Assembly (NCBI RefSeq): GCF_009870125.1
Contig: NC_046683.1
Coordinates: forward strand, 1,426,001 to 1,490,000
Origin: Drosophila pseudoobscura
Taxonomy: Eukaryota > Arthropoda > Insecta > Diptera > Drosophilidae
Direction of reading: 5' to 3'
Length of the DNA: 64,000 bases
The position numbers and the translations under genes are program-made. Under the pieces are notes generated by a model, which ran no database searches, was not told the DNA's origin, and saw only the letters and a program-made list of their open reading frames with translations. Positions 24,701-35,900 of the stretch are shown here, one piece after another (the first letter of the stretch is position 1; every line of letters begins with the position of its first letter).

Positions 24701-25384
24701 CAAAACTACAACTCCAACTACAAAACTACAAACCAACCAACCAACACCTACAAAATCCTACAAAAAACCAACAAAAACCAACCACCAAACCACCGAAATC
24801 GACTATCGTTCGATTATCTGTTGTGTGTGTGGTGTTATCGGTGTATCAGCCCTGCCCAGGATATCGAAGTATTACGATTGCGGTAAGTCCAAACAAAAAC
24901 TCCAACTTCAACACCAAAGAAATCAGTAATCAGAAATGAAATCAAATGAAAGATGTATGTATGCTCCTTAGTCTGTGTGTCTCTCTCTCTCTCATATTCT
25001 GTCTTTCTTCAGAAATCTGTGTTACCGTTACCGTTACCGTTTGTAGTGTGACCGTTTGTGTGTCTGTTTTTAATAGTTATCGTTTTTCGTAAGCTTTTTA
25101 GAGTTATATTCTATGCATGCCTGCCTTTGTTAAACCAAACAAATTAAGTGTTCCATTCGATAGCGCCCCCCAAAAAAAAGCCGAAACAACTCTCTTGCTA
25201 ACCGCCGTCTCTTCAAAAAACTTGAATAGAACTTAATATCTGGAATACACATTGAGAAATAATGTATACCTTTCTCTTCTCTTTTACTTGCTTTGTTCTT
25301 TTAAAACTTTCCGTTTTAGCTGGTGATCCAAACTCCTGGCGACTGGGGCGGATCGATGAGACTGACCACGAGACGGCCGTGTGA
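6654..25384 (+). CDS. bves: bves alternative isoform with PDZ-ligand C-terminus
   Basis: Shares the first five coding exons (to 21175). It then skips 21578-21744 and uses a 33-nt exon at 24850-24882 (acceptor GTATCAG, donor GCG|GTAAGT) and a last exon at 25320-25384 (acceptor CCGTTTTAG). Phases fit exactly: 1-nt end + CC; 1-nt end + CT. The tail starts ALPRISKYYDCAGDPNSWRL and ends DETDHETAV-stop, for 403 residues. The final ETAV has Thr at -2 and Val at 0, a class I PDZ ligand. In-frame, splice-bounded coding through two separate exons is strong evidence that this is a real alternative end. No transcript data are available here. Confidence 0.8.
7253..7283 (+). repeat. (ACAT)n microsatellite
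   Basis: Tetranucleotide CATA/ACAT run just inside the long bves intron. Confidence 0.8.
7560..8335. repeat. Direct duplication, copy 1 (coding exons missing)
   Basis: Six blocks are collinear with copy 2: 7560-7660, 7670-7700, 7714-7790, 7843-7905, 7943-8158 and 8195-8335. They match 8340-8450, 8668-8702, 8866-8950, 9208-9290, 10249-10464 and 10680-10825. Blocks are separated by diverged or simple-repeat sequence. The interval that in copy 2 carries coding exons 2 and 3 of the TMEM205-family gene (about 9290-10245) is reduced to about 35 bp here. Copy 1 even keeps the TTTATTGGCTAACGCGG polyadenylation-region sequence. Confidence 0.8.
7943..8158. repeat. Near-identical core of the duplication, copy 1
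   Basis: Aligns gap-free at a constant offset of 2306 to 10249-10464, with about 4 differences over some 215 bp by eye. The other duplicated blocks differ far more and contain indels. Confidence 0.85.
8872..8877 (-). other. Poly(A) signal AATAAA
   Basis: AATAAA on the minus strand about 430 nt past the stop of the TMEM205-family gene. The same word and its context recur in duplication copy 1 at about 7719. Confidence 0.4.
9124..9160 (+). repeat. (GCGTG)n minisatellite
   Basis: Imperfect pentamer run GGCGT/GCGTG in the 3' flank of the TMEM205-family gene. Confidence 0.7.
9311..12959 (-). CDS. TMEM205/DUF4149-family membrane protein nested in bves
   Basis: Three exons on the minus strand: 12959-12208, 10156-9909 and 9759-9311. 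Donors and acceptors are canonical and phases fit (AC|A and G|GC), giving 482 residues. The first 250 residues are a low-complexity cytoplasmic-type extension: KREKQQQKKEQQKL coiled/basic stretch, Ser/Gly runs, polyQ. The conserved part, from about residue 252, holds four to five hydrophobic spans, including the family-typical HFGSQIWMTFVSG followed by GLSLYFSLPRHIFGQCQ and FPRYFAFN. It ends in an HMTIAIGNM transmembrane segment. Vertebrate TMEM205 is about 190 residues and lacks such an extension. I suspect D. melanogaster CG32512, which I recall lying next to bves, but did not verify this. Molecular function is poorly known; vertebrate TMEM205 is linked to drug resistance. Confidence 0.82.
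10249..10464. repeat. Near-identical core of the duplication, copy 2
   Basis: Partner of 7943-8158. It lies in the first intron of the TMEM205-family gene, just upstream (in that gene's direction) of exon 2. Confidence 0.85.
13258..13266 (-). promoter_or_regulatory. Candidate TATA box
   Basis: TATATAAAA on the minus strand about 300 bp upstream of the TMEM205-family start codon. A start would fall near 13235 in ATTCACACC, a weak initiator. Simple AT-rich chance occurrence cannot be excluded. Confidence 0.35.
17110..17320 (+). repeat. Three-copy CTG-rich tandem repeat
   Basis: Three copies of a 70-80-bp unit, each containing CTGCAGCACTGCTTCTTATG followed by CTG runs. Copies 2 and 3 are nearly identical through TGTGGCTGCTGCTGCGCTG, and copy 1 is more diverged. 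Confidence 0.75.
18181..18218 (+). repeat. (CTGTAT)n microsatellite
   Basis: Five to six copies of a hexamer, in the bves intron. Confidence 0.85.
21745..24849 (+). other. bves: 3'UTR of bves isoform 1 / intron of isoform 2
   Basis: Follows the TAA of the LQ-rich isoform. AT-rich, with no further ORF of note. It contains a perfect 10-bp stem at 22590-22618 and CA/CT repeats. The AATAAA at 24650-24655 sits in an A-rich tract just before the 33-nt alternative exon and would serve the first isoform. Confidence 0.6.
24650..24655 (+). other. bves: Poly(A) signal for bves isoform 1
   Basis: AATAAA followed by a long A-rich tract, about 2.9 kb past the isoform-1 stop and 195 bp before the next alternative exon. 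Confidence 0.4.
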
Positions 25385-25581
25385 GAGAGAGGATCAGTGC
25401 GCAGGAGGAGGAAGAGGAGCGAAATGTTTAGACTTGTGTTTTTGAGTATTATTAGATGTATATTTTAGGTAATACTAAAAAGAGACCCCCTTGCTAACCG
25501 CAGAAAACCGAAAACAAGAAACAAAAATTACAATACTTCTAAGGAAACCAAATGCCATGCGTCGTTATACAGATACAGAAA

Positions 25582-25595
25582 CAGATATACATATA

Positions 25596-25634
<39 letters not shown>
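25582..25634. repeat. (TA)n/(ATGTAT)n repeat
   Basis: Alternating AT with scattered G/C. It can form a long self-complementary hairpin. Confidence 0.85.
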
Positions 25635-27042
25635 ATTGTAAGAGATACTATCAATTTTGTTATGGGTATTTCTATGGAAATGCTGGCGTGCCATGCTGGT
25701 TTTTTTTCTCTTCAAATTTTCTTTTGTCAATGAGCTTTAATAAGTGATTAGTTGATTTTCTAAGAACATCGAATTTAAATAGATTTTTTATTGCTAGTAA
25801 AGGCTAAATAATATCGTTTTATCATTAGCTTCAATGATTTTAATGTATTTGTATTATTTTTAAGATACTTTACGTGGCATCCATCGAATTTTTTCTTAGA
25901 ATACTTTCAGTTTCAGTGACAGGATAGGCATAGGCATACGCATACTACAAACACTGCATGCACTGCTTTCAGTGTTTCAGGAATACCCATACCCATACCC
26001 ATACCCCTAAATGGAAATATATTTATAAATTAAATTTAGTCTAGTTGCAAATTGTATTACGCTACAACTATGGATTATAGGGATGAAGATGAAGATGGAG
26101 AGAAACAAGAGATGGAGACGACGGAACGAAATGATTATTAACTAAATAGAAGAAGAAATGTATTTTTTTATTACCCTAAAGTTAAGAGATTACTAAAACA
26201 ACAAAACAACAAAACAATGGTTACAAAACAATTGAAAAATGCAAAAATACAAAATGTTAAGTGTACAATATACAAAATACAAAAAAACATACATACTAAA
26301 TATAGAAAATACACACAGATGCAGATACAGATGCAGATACATTTATGAATGCGTATCTATAAGAATGATGTTTACCCTACCTACCCCATCCAGTATAGAA
26401 TTCCATTCGAAGCACTTGTCATCCAGTTCCCGCCTAAATTGTCATACGAGGTGCTGCAGAAAGAGAGATCAATGGAGATCCCCCAGCCTTAGAACAGTTC
26501 TTGCTCGTGGTAGGTCATGTAGGTCAGAGTTCTGTTGGTGCTGCATGAAAATGCCTCAATCCCTAACATACATACACATATATTCCTCATATCACTAGTC
26601 GTCCCACCACCCTATAAATTAAAGAATAGAGAAAAACTGGCAGCAAAAAAAGCTAAGAGAAATACATATATAGTACTGTTTACGAGTATATCCGCTACTC
26701 AAAGACCGAAAGAATGTATACTTATTCCTGATAAGCTGGAATATATCAGAAACGTCTGTCCAAGTATCCAAGTATCTGTCGGGTATCTTGATGTCGAGCC
26801 ACGTGTGCCTCGTTATATTTTTGTAGTGTAGCTGATGTGCCCCGCCCCCTTGTTGTTGTTGGTAACAAAATAATGATTTTGTTAGCTAGTTTAGGTATCA
26901 CGATCAATATCGATAGAAAACTGAGTGCAGAAAAGAGTCGGGCCCCAAAAGTTCCCTTCGTTTTTGAGGTTTTTTTGAGGCATACAAAATGGAATTTGGT
27001 TTCATTTCCACAGTATTCGAGTATTCCTCCCATAGATTGCAT

Positions 27043-27070
27043 TCTATTGTATTGTATTGTATTGTATTGC
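27043..27070 (+). repeat. (GTATT)n microsatellite
   Basis: Five or more copies of the TATTG pentamer. Confidence 0.8.
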
Positions 27071-27275
27071 ATTATATTGTATCGATCCCAACGTTTGTCT
27101 CTCATGTAAGATCCACATTTAGCAAAAAAAAACATACAAGAATAAAAGCATAAAAGCATAAGAGAACCGATGAACCGACAAACAAATAGTTCAATGTATT
27201 TCGTACCTTGGAGCATAATTAAAAGCGTGAATTAAAATGAAAATGAAATAAAATATAAACTAAGTTTACTGACAG

Positions 27276-29801
27276 CTAAACGCTCATAGCACAGATCCCC
27301 ATATACGTAGTAGTATGTTCTGTTCTCGTATAATCTTAAGTTTTTTTTCGGGCTTGGTAGAAGGTAAGTTTTTAGGAGGGAGGAGATGGCCAGTTAATGG
27401 TTATCTAATCAGATATGGACAACAGTATTACGCAGTCATAATTGCATAATTAACTATAAGCTTCCCCCCAGCCTCCAAAAGGCTCCCAGAACGGCAGACA
27501 TGACATTTAAGGTGGATGGACAGTCGCAGTCTCCTCTACACTCCTGGCAGGGTGGACTCAGCAGGCGGAAGGCAGAGAGCAGAAGGTTTGCAATTAATAT
27601 GCATGCAAGTAGCCACAGATCCGGGGTCCAAAAACTTTGACAACGACTTTGGACATTGTCCTGGAGTTGGCCACAGGGGCCGCCACAGACTCTCTCGAAA
27701 AGTTGCACAAACGACGTTTTTAATATTTGATGCGGTTTTGCTGTATGTGCTGGTCGTGTTGGTGGTGGTGCCATCGCGCTACCTATGTGTGTGTACGCGG
27801 AATGGTGGTTTTTGAGCTGCAAGTTAAGGCAGCACTTTCCACCGCTATAAAGGTTTAATTTCACCTAGAACCGTCTTTAATTGATGCCTTATTTTATTTG
27901 GAGCTTAAATCTCAATCAGAATCTAATCAATGGGTCGTCCTATGTGTCTAATTTGGTTGGTTCCCCCCCTCTGGCTAGGGAAAAGTTTAATTGCATGCAT
28001 CACTCAAGCAGTGTTCGCGCGTACCGTACACACGTGTGTATCGCCACGCAGTGTGTGTGTATCGGTTCGCTAAGCAGTGTATCAGCGTTGTCAAGCAGTC
28101 AATTACAGGTGGCGCGGGGCGGAAAAAATTGTTGCATACTTTCCGGCGGTCGTGGGCACTGGTCTGTAATCGCACACACACATATGTATATGCCCCTGTT
28201 ATGCTTCTTTTTTGTTTTTTTAATTGCCACTCCCCTTAATCCTTGTGGGGATTCTACTTTTTTATTTTTAGTTTATCGAATGGTCGGTCACGTGCCCAAA
28301 GGAAAAGGGGCGACAGGCAGACAGGACATCAAATAAAAAAATAAAACTCCCTGTTAATAGAGTAGACCGTCAAAAGATTGACTGCCAGAGCTGGGAAAAT
28401 ATTTACACACATTTTTGGTTCCAGCTTAATTTTCGAGTTTTCGCCAATTTTACCTTCTGGATTTCCCCTTTTTTTATACGCTGCCATGCTACATACATTC
28501 ATACATACATACATCTGTACTATTTACTATGTACTAGTGCCATCTCTTTATTGAATTTGCAAATCTTTTCCCTCTTTCTGTATTATTTTTTTGTGGAGGG
28601 CTGGGTCCGAGTGCGCGGTGGTGGGTGTTGCATGTGCAAAATTAATTGCAGTTTGCCTTGCTCATTTCGCTTGTTTGCAACACTCTGCTTCCGCTCCACT
28701 TACGCCTGGAGCTGCTGTGGCTCTGGCTCTGGCTCTGCCTCGGCTTCTGCTGCTGTTTCTGCTTCTACTTCTGTTTCTGAAGCTTTGGATTTAGGTTAGT
28801 CGTTCACCTTAAATCAGTTAATGTTAATCAGCATTCCGCCCGCCGCGTTGATGCAGCAGCAGCAGGGGCAGGGCCAGGGGCTGCGTCCGGGACCAGCCAG
28901 CAGCCTGTCACTCAGTCAATTGCTTCCGCTTCCGTTTGACGCCTCTCATCCGGCGGATTGGTTTGGATGGGCATCGATCGGACCAGGGAATGTCGTCGAT
29001 GTAGTCTCCGCCCTGCCATGCCATCAAAGGGGGTGGAGGCCATGGGCAGGGGGCTTCATTGTTGTCGCTTGGCTGATTCCTCGACTACGACGAGTACATG
29101 CGATTGGGTCACCCGAGAAGGCAGCCAACCGTCAGTGTCCCTTCGCCACGGCGACTGGCACCCTTCGACGGGTTGTTGGTCAATAACCTTAATTGCTCAA
29201 CAATTTTGCACACAGCCACACAAACAGGCAGCAAAGGCGCTAATCAGTCAGCAGCAACACCAACAACAGCAATCTGTCCCTGCGGTTTATGTGTGTCACT
29301 ATGCTAGACATCCCATACCCAAAACCCGTCCCCAAGCGAGGGCAGTCCTGTCCGTTGGCTTTGGTTTTTGTGCATTTAATCAATATTTGGACACCAGCCA
29401 CAGTCACAGCAGCCACAGCCCACAGCCACAGCCCACAGCACCACGAACTGACAAAGTGTCGAAAAGAGTTTAAGCCAGATAGAAAGGATATCTATCTCTA
29501 TAGCATCGAGCACAGAGCACCCAGAGCCCTTTGTTACCCTCAAGGAACGTATGCGTATATCTATGAACCACAAAATTGTATTGATTCGGTTAAAACATCT
29601 TCAATAACAGAAATGACTGCTCTTTTGGCATGTGTTTCCAATGGCAGCTACATACTATGTGATATTAAGGATGATATATCCTTAGTTCAATTTCAAACCA
29701 ATCTTAATGAAATATTAAAAAAAGCAGCCCAAACATGGAGCTATCTATCCTCCATTATTCTCCAAAATGACCCAAAAAGTGCCTTGGTTTTGGACACTAA
29801 A
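27276..29801. other. Intergenic between bves and the next features
   Basis: No gene I can defend. The plus-strand 172-codon ORF at 29289-29807 and the minus-strand frame at 27454-27864 resemble nothing I know and lack splice or start support. ATTAATTGCAA-type words near 27590 look like conserved non-coding sequence rather than codons. Confidence 0.4.
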
Positions 29802-30521
29802 TTATAGGTTCCACATTTCCAAAAATGTTCGATAATTTTCGCAAATAATTTCCTCTGGATGCACATCCATTGAAGGTCTCCTCTCCATCATCTCCGTCGT
29901 TGGGGGCTGGGGTCCTTTGGTAGAGAATTTTTTGATCGGATGCCCCCGAGAATCCGCGCCCAAAAACCCAAGGAAGGAACCTACAAATGATTCTTTAAGT
30001 TCTTGGCTGCTGGACGAACCGGACCGGCCTTCATTTAGCTTTGGACAAAATGAAAACCTCTTTTTGTTTGAGCAGCAAATATTGAAGTGCAACTGCAACA
30101 GCAGCAGCAGCGGGAGCCAAAGGCTGGGGCAGGCACCTCAACAGAAAAATTTCAAAAAGTGACCGCAAACAATGGACGAAGCCAAGAATTGGGGGGCGGA
30201 CTGGGAGGACTGCGAGGACTGCGAAGGGGGGGACGCCACGGAAGTCACAGAAACAGAATGAAATTAGCTTGCAACACACCCACACACACACAAAAACACA
30301 CACACCTAAGCACACATGTTGCAATATGCAATCCACTTGCACTTCCACTTCCACTTCAATAGATGTACTCACATACAGTGGCTCCAAATGGACGCTCTTC
30401 TAGGGGGGCATCCCCCTCCCGCCATAACTGCAGGGAATGATCCGGAAGGGCACTAACGACATGGTGGGCACTGTACTCGTATGTCAGGGACTGTGCATCA
30501 AGCAAACATTTGACATTTGTA
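29802..30521 (-). CDS. Unassigned two-exon coding fragment (3' end of a gene?)
   Basis: Minus strand: exon 30521-30373 has a strong polypyrimidine acceptor (TTTTTTCTCAG) and donor GTAT|GTGAGTAC. Exon 29980-29802 follows acceptor TTTGTAG. The phases agree (T + GT = Cys), and the frame stays open to a stop after FLEMWNL. Encoded stretches include NVKCLLDAQSLTYEYSAHHV, LPDHSLQLWREGDAPLEERP and PTTEMMERRPSMDVHPEEII. I recognise no family and found no upstream exons; the 5' end needs a phase-2 donor somewhere to the right. It could be a real 3' end, a decayed gene, or chance. The acceptor tract is itself a CTTT microsatellite. Confidence 0.33.
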
Positions 30522-30540
30522 CTGAGAAAAAAGAAAGAAA

Positions 30541-32960
30541 GAAAGAAATGCAACAGTAAACTGCCAAAAGGCACAAAGCAAACATAGTCCCTCCACTCCC
30601 TCCACTCCCTCCTCTCCCTCCACTCTCTCTAATCTTTCTCTCTCCCTCTGCCTGTGTGTAAAACAAAACGCAACATCAAATATATATCCACTATAAGTAC
30701 ATATATACAGTAACTGTATATATAGTATATATGTATATACAGTAAAAGAAAACGAGCAAAAGTGTTGCCAACATTTTGCAACGAGGCGCATTTAGAATGA
30801 AAACTTTTGCAGAAGTTTGTAAACTCTGCCGCTGCTCTGCATTTCAAAAAAAGGCACAGGGACAGAGACTCGAAACGAGATTGAAGCCCGAAAAATGTAT
30901 CAAAATTCAATAGAAACCGTATACTTATCTAATTAATTATTCAGTTTCCCATTATTCTCAGTGCGAAAAGGAGACACTTCCCATTGCAACAGTCGGCCTG
31001 GATTGTTCAGCTTCCCCCTGGTATCATCGACAAGCCTATATATTATTTTATATACAGCTTTCATTCCAATGCCTTCAGGTACAGCCGGCCTATCGACACT
31101 AATACAAATCATACCAAAGCCTCTACAATTCCAAGATGTACAACTGAGTGTCGGGTATAGACGTAGAGCCGCAGCCCTTGCCGCGCTTAAACAGATTTTG
31201 GGGATCTACTCGGCCCTATCGGTGCCACAATCCAATTTTTGGTTCGTGTAAAGTACAAAATAACTGTCGCCCAGTGTAATTAATTATTTATTTCTTAATA
31301 TAATACAAATACAATAACAACAATATGTGCGCCCTGTTTGGATTCACCAGTAAAAATCACATACTCCATAAATGAATGTTGGCTGGGATCCTTGCGGAAT
31401 TTAAATAAATAAAGCCATGAACGAATCGGAAATCGGACTCCCAACGGATGTGGTTTGGGAGTGTACGGGTTCAGCTGGAGCTGAAGCTGAAGCTGGACCA
31501 CGACATGCTCACATATATTTGAAGTGACAATTGACAGCCGCCAAGTGCCATTCGATTCGGGCACAGCCCAAGCCCTTACGAAAAAATGAGTCTTATTTGC
31601 CCACCGCTATATGCAGTTCCGGCTGAGCCCCCTCGAGGTACCTGACTTCAGTTCCAAGCACTTCTGGAAGGAAATTTGGACATCACTAAGGGGAGGTTCC
31701 GGTTCTAAGGCCCAAAAATGGCCTACATTTCAGGAGCATTTTGCGACACAAAATTAACTATTCTGCAGAAACTTTTTGGTAGGTTCGGCTCCAGTTCCCG
31801 CCACAGAAGTCTCTCCCGGGGCGAAGTGATCCGACGCACATTTGCCTAATGACAAGAGGCATGAAATCCCACAGATTTTCGATTAGTTGCCCAGCAGATT
31901 CATTTGTGGTAAAGTGCGTTTCACTCTTCCATGCTACAATCTGCAGTCTCCAGTCCCCAATCCTCAGTCCTCAATCCACAATCCCATTTTTGATGAAATT
32001 TGTCGCCCTGGAATCGAGAATGTGTGTGCACTCAACGAGGTGGAGTACTGCCAAGAAGGTGTGTTGTCGATGATGCCACTATAATCTTTTCCTTTCGATG
32101 GTTGAGCCTGAGCCACTCAGCAATTGCACACTTTCACTTCATTCGGGTGCTCTCAGGGCTCTCAGGGCTCTGCTCTGCTTTGCTCTGCGGCAGTAGTGCA
32201 CTTAACAAGGTGCTTCTGAGAGAATGAGGACGTGCACGTGGAGGATGTTGTGGCATGGTGTGGCTGTGTGGCAGTAGCCCAGGCCCAGGCCCAGGCCCAG
32301 GCCCAGGTATTGTGCTACCCTTTTAATGTGGCACAATCATGGCACGGAGTCGGAGGTCGGAGGTCGGAGTTGTCTCAATCACATGTGGGAATTCAATTAA
32401 ATAAACGAGACTTTCCAAAAGAGCAGGCGCTGGTCAGGGCAATAAATGTGCACACGTATAGACACGGATACGGGTAAGGACACGGATAGATAGATAGATC
32501 CCTCGGCGGCCGGAAGTCGCTTTTGGCCAACAGCGGAAGCTGCAAACGTCTGCTCCTGCTGTTGGCAGGGGATACTCTTTTGCATTGGTTATGGGTGGCC
32601 ATTTCTTGGGATCCCAGACCCCAACAAAACTCATCCACGAGGGCATCCAATTTTCGCCATGCTGCTGCTGCTGTTGCTGCTGCTGCTGCCTTGATAATCG
32701 CCTGCCCTGAGCTGCGTGCCACAATGTTGCTGCAGCACAACCCCGATGTATGCTCGTGCGGGGCCTCGTGGAGCTCGTTGCCACAGCCGAATGCGTGTCC
32801 TGCTGGGTGCCGGGCTGCTGTTAGTCGGCTGAAAGTTCTTCAGAGCAACAGACGTGCCCGGAAGCAGCAGAAGAGTCCATTCTTTGAGTAACAGTGTGCT
32901 TGATTGGGTGTGCTCTTGTGTTTTGGCGCGTGATTTTTGTTTGTTTAAGTGAGTGCCAGA
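30541..32960. other. Region upstream of stg1, with possible 5'UTR
   Basis: Mostly non-coding. Two short plus-strand stretches at 31600-31840 read like codons (see findings) but are not connected to a gene. Sequence 32890-32960 (GTGTGCTTGATTGGG..., ending GCCAGAATGA) looks like the immediate stg1 leader. Confidence 0.4.
32278..32307 (+). repeat. (CCCAGG)n hexamer repeat
   Basis: Five perfect tandem copies of CCCAGG. Confidence 0.9.
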
Positions 32961-35900
32961 ATGAGGGACCATCCATCGGTGCCCAGTGTGTTCCGCGTGG
33001 CCTCCACGCACAGCATCAACAGCGAGAGTCCCTACAACAATGTGCCACCGAATCCAGCTAAGATAGGCAGCAGCAGCACTTGCCACCAGCAGCAGCAGCC
33101 ACATCAATTGACCACCAGTGCATCCATAGAGCACAGCTATCCGTCACAGCATCAGCATCAGCAGCAACAGCAGCAGCAGCAGGACCACTCGCCCTATGCT
33201 ACATTGCCACGTGGCCAGAGATTTGCTATGCCACAGCATCCGCCTCCACCTCATGCCTATCCACCTCATCATCCACAGAGACAGCAGCAGCAGCAGCAGC
33301 AGAATACGGGCGTGATCAATACCATTTCGGGCAGCATTCCCGCCACTGGCTTTGGCAGTGATCTGCAGCTGAACAATTTGTCGGGGAGTCGACGCCAGCA
33401 CCCGCGACAGGCGGCACCACTTCCGTTGGGCCACTACCAGCCACCACCGCTTCCGCCCCAGCTACCCATGGAACAGCGCCCGCGGCTTCAGCAGCAGCAG
33501 CAGCAGCCACGTGGGGGCGGAGGCGGTGGCGGAGGAGCATCCGGTGGACAACAGCAGCAGGGACACGGCTTCAGCAGTCTGAGCAGCCTGGCCAGCGGCA
33601 GCTACCTGTGGCTCCTTACACCTGTTGCCGCCAGGTCAGTGCCACATTCACATCCACAGCTCCACATCTATGTAGGGCTTTCCTTTAACAGGAAATTCGT
33701 ATTTCGTATACCTTTTTGTAGCTGCCTTTCTTCCTTTTCTCCTGCAAAATGCCTGAAATTCCTTTGCAAAATCTCTTATAATGCCTTTAAGAGGCATGGA
33801 GCACACACACACACTCAAGCAACCATGTTGCCTGCCGCCATTTCTGTTTTGTGTTTAAAGAAATTGAATAAACGACTACAGGCAGCAGTCGTGAGGCGTC
33901 AGGCGGCAAGCGGCAGCAACCACCATCCACCATCCTTCCGACGACACATAATTGTGTTAGCGGCACAAATCACTGCAAAGTGAGGCTTAATTTGTTCGCA
34001 AACTATTTCGCACCCCACCCCACGCCTTCACCCCTAACGCCTAACATCCAGCACCCAACACCCAAGCTCCAGCCCCCAAGACACAGTCCAAGTTTTAGTC
34101 CCAACGAAGAGAAAAATATGTATTTGGATATGCGCTTAAGCTGCTGACGCAGAAGAATTTTATCTATCTAATGGTAAATCCAAGTATTATCCAAGTATTT
34201 TTGACTATCTGAGGAGATCATTTCACACATTTATTCCTTTGTTTCCTTCAACTTATTTCATTTTTATCGCTTCACATTCTTTTCAATTTACGCGCAAAGT
34301 CGAGAATTAAGACCACCTCGATTTGGTGACCCCGATATATAAGCTTTCAATGGACGTTTACTCGCTTTTCAGGCTTTGCCTGAAGATTATTATTATTATT
34401 ATTATATACTGCTTAAAAATAGCTGTAGCTACTCAGGCCTTAAGCTTAAGCTCTGGGTAAATCATTCAGATGATGAACAATATGTTAACAGATGTTGGGT
34501 AGGATTATTTACAGATTTGCAGCTTTAAAGATATTGTGCAGGATTTTTGTGTGTTTCTAAGAGTTTCAGGATTATTGTGGTATTTGTGTTGCTGAGGTTA
34601 GCGATATATTCCATTGCCATATAATATCATAACGAAGGCGAATAAGCTAAGCCACTCCCACTTCCAAAATTGAAAAGTATAAAAATACATTTGCAATAAA
34701 TATCAATACTTTATTCACAAACAATCTAATATTCATTGGTATTAGTGGAATATCCCTGAATATTTTGTGCAAGCCTCAATTTTATTAGAAACAAACGATG
34801 TCCACTATAATTTAGATTCCAGAATACTTTATTCGCAGGGAAAACCAACAAATTCGATCTATTTTGTGCACATGAAAATGGCATCGTTGTCGATCATTAG
34901 ACATACACATGCATATGATTAAAAGTATCTCCAAATATGGAAAGGTACACGAGTACCATACACACCCACACTCACACCCAATGACCTTTGTCGGCATTCC
35001 ACGTGCTTTATTTTTCGCACATTTTACCAACGCCAACGATTCGCATTTTTGCGAGATTTATTTGCATATCCCTGGCAGAGCAGAGCAGATAACATGCATA
35101 CAATGGGGGCCTTGTTCCGTTCCTTTTCGCTCCATTTTGAGGTATTTTTAATCAGGCACACGCGAAATTTGAAATGAAATAGGTGACATGGGGTGGTTGA
35201 TTACAGGAATCAATAACTCGACTGCTGTACCTCTCGACTATCTCCAGCATATCGGTCGCCATTGTCATCGCCGCCCTGGCCGGACCCCAGTGGCTCTTCA
35301 CCGAGGAGAAGCTGCCGAATCTCAATTACAATGGAACGGCCAACTTCAACGCTCTGGACGACGGCGCCTACATCACCAAATACACAAAGTCCAGCCTCTG
35401 GATATTGTGCACCACATTGCCAGGTAAGCGTCGCATCCAAATTGAGATGAATGTGACAGACCCCCGACAGACAGGACAGACAGGACGGACACCGCAGACG
35501 AATTGCGTGTGGCCTTAATGAGAGCTAGACCACCAGGGCCAGACCACAGAGCACAGTCCACACCCTCTGACAGTCAATCCATTAATTAGTGGAATTTAAT
35601 TGTTATTTAATAATTTACTCGACGAACAATAAAACAAAATATGCAGAGAGAAATATAGCGATCAGGAGCGTGAAGTCATCTTTCGGCAACGTCCCGATTG
35701 TAGTGGAGAAGGTGGCAGAATGCCGCCCAGACATTGTATGAGCTGAAGGACGACTGTGCGCATGCCCCGCACATCGTCGCGGGCGATGAGCAGGCTGCTC
35801 GAGGCATAGCCACAGCGCAGTACATAGTCGGCCACATGGTCGGCCATGCACATCAGGTGGATGCCGGACTGGTGCTCCTCGTCGTGCGCCTGCTGCAGGC

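Larger units (their letters stand above)
25385..27275 (+). other. bves: Probable 3'UTR of bves isoform 2
   Basis: AT-rich, without coding signal. It includes a TA/ATGTAT repeat at 25582-25634 and a GTATT pentamer run at about 27043-27070. AATAAA at 27247-27252 is a plausible end. Confidence 0.45.

Noticed and set aside
25582..25634. AU-rich hairpin that could be taken for a pre-miRNA
   Set aside because: It is a plain TA/ATGTAT microsatellite without an asymmetric, mixed-base stem.
27454..27864. 136-codon minus-strand frame with a hydrophobic segment
   Set aside because: Starts at GTG, matches nothing, and contains non-coding words such as CATGCATATTAATTGCAAAC; likely chance.
33080..33361. 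93-codon frame overlapping stg1 exon 1
   Set aside because: CAG runs read as Ala/Ser in another frame; the polyQ frame has the better start context and longer extent. An alternative frame at the 3' end of exon 1 would fit exon 2's phase but has no start codon.
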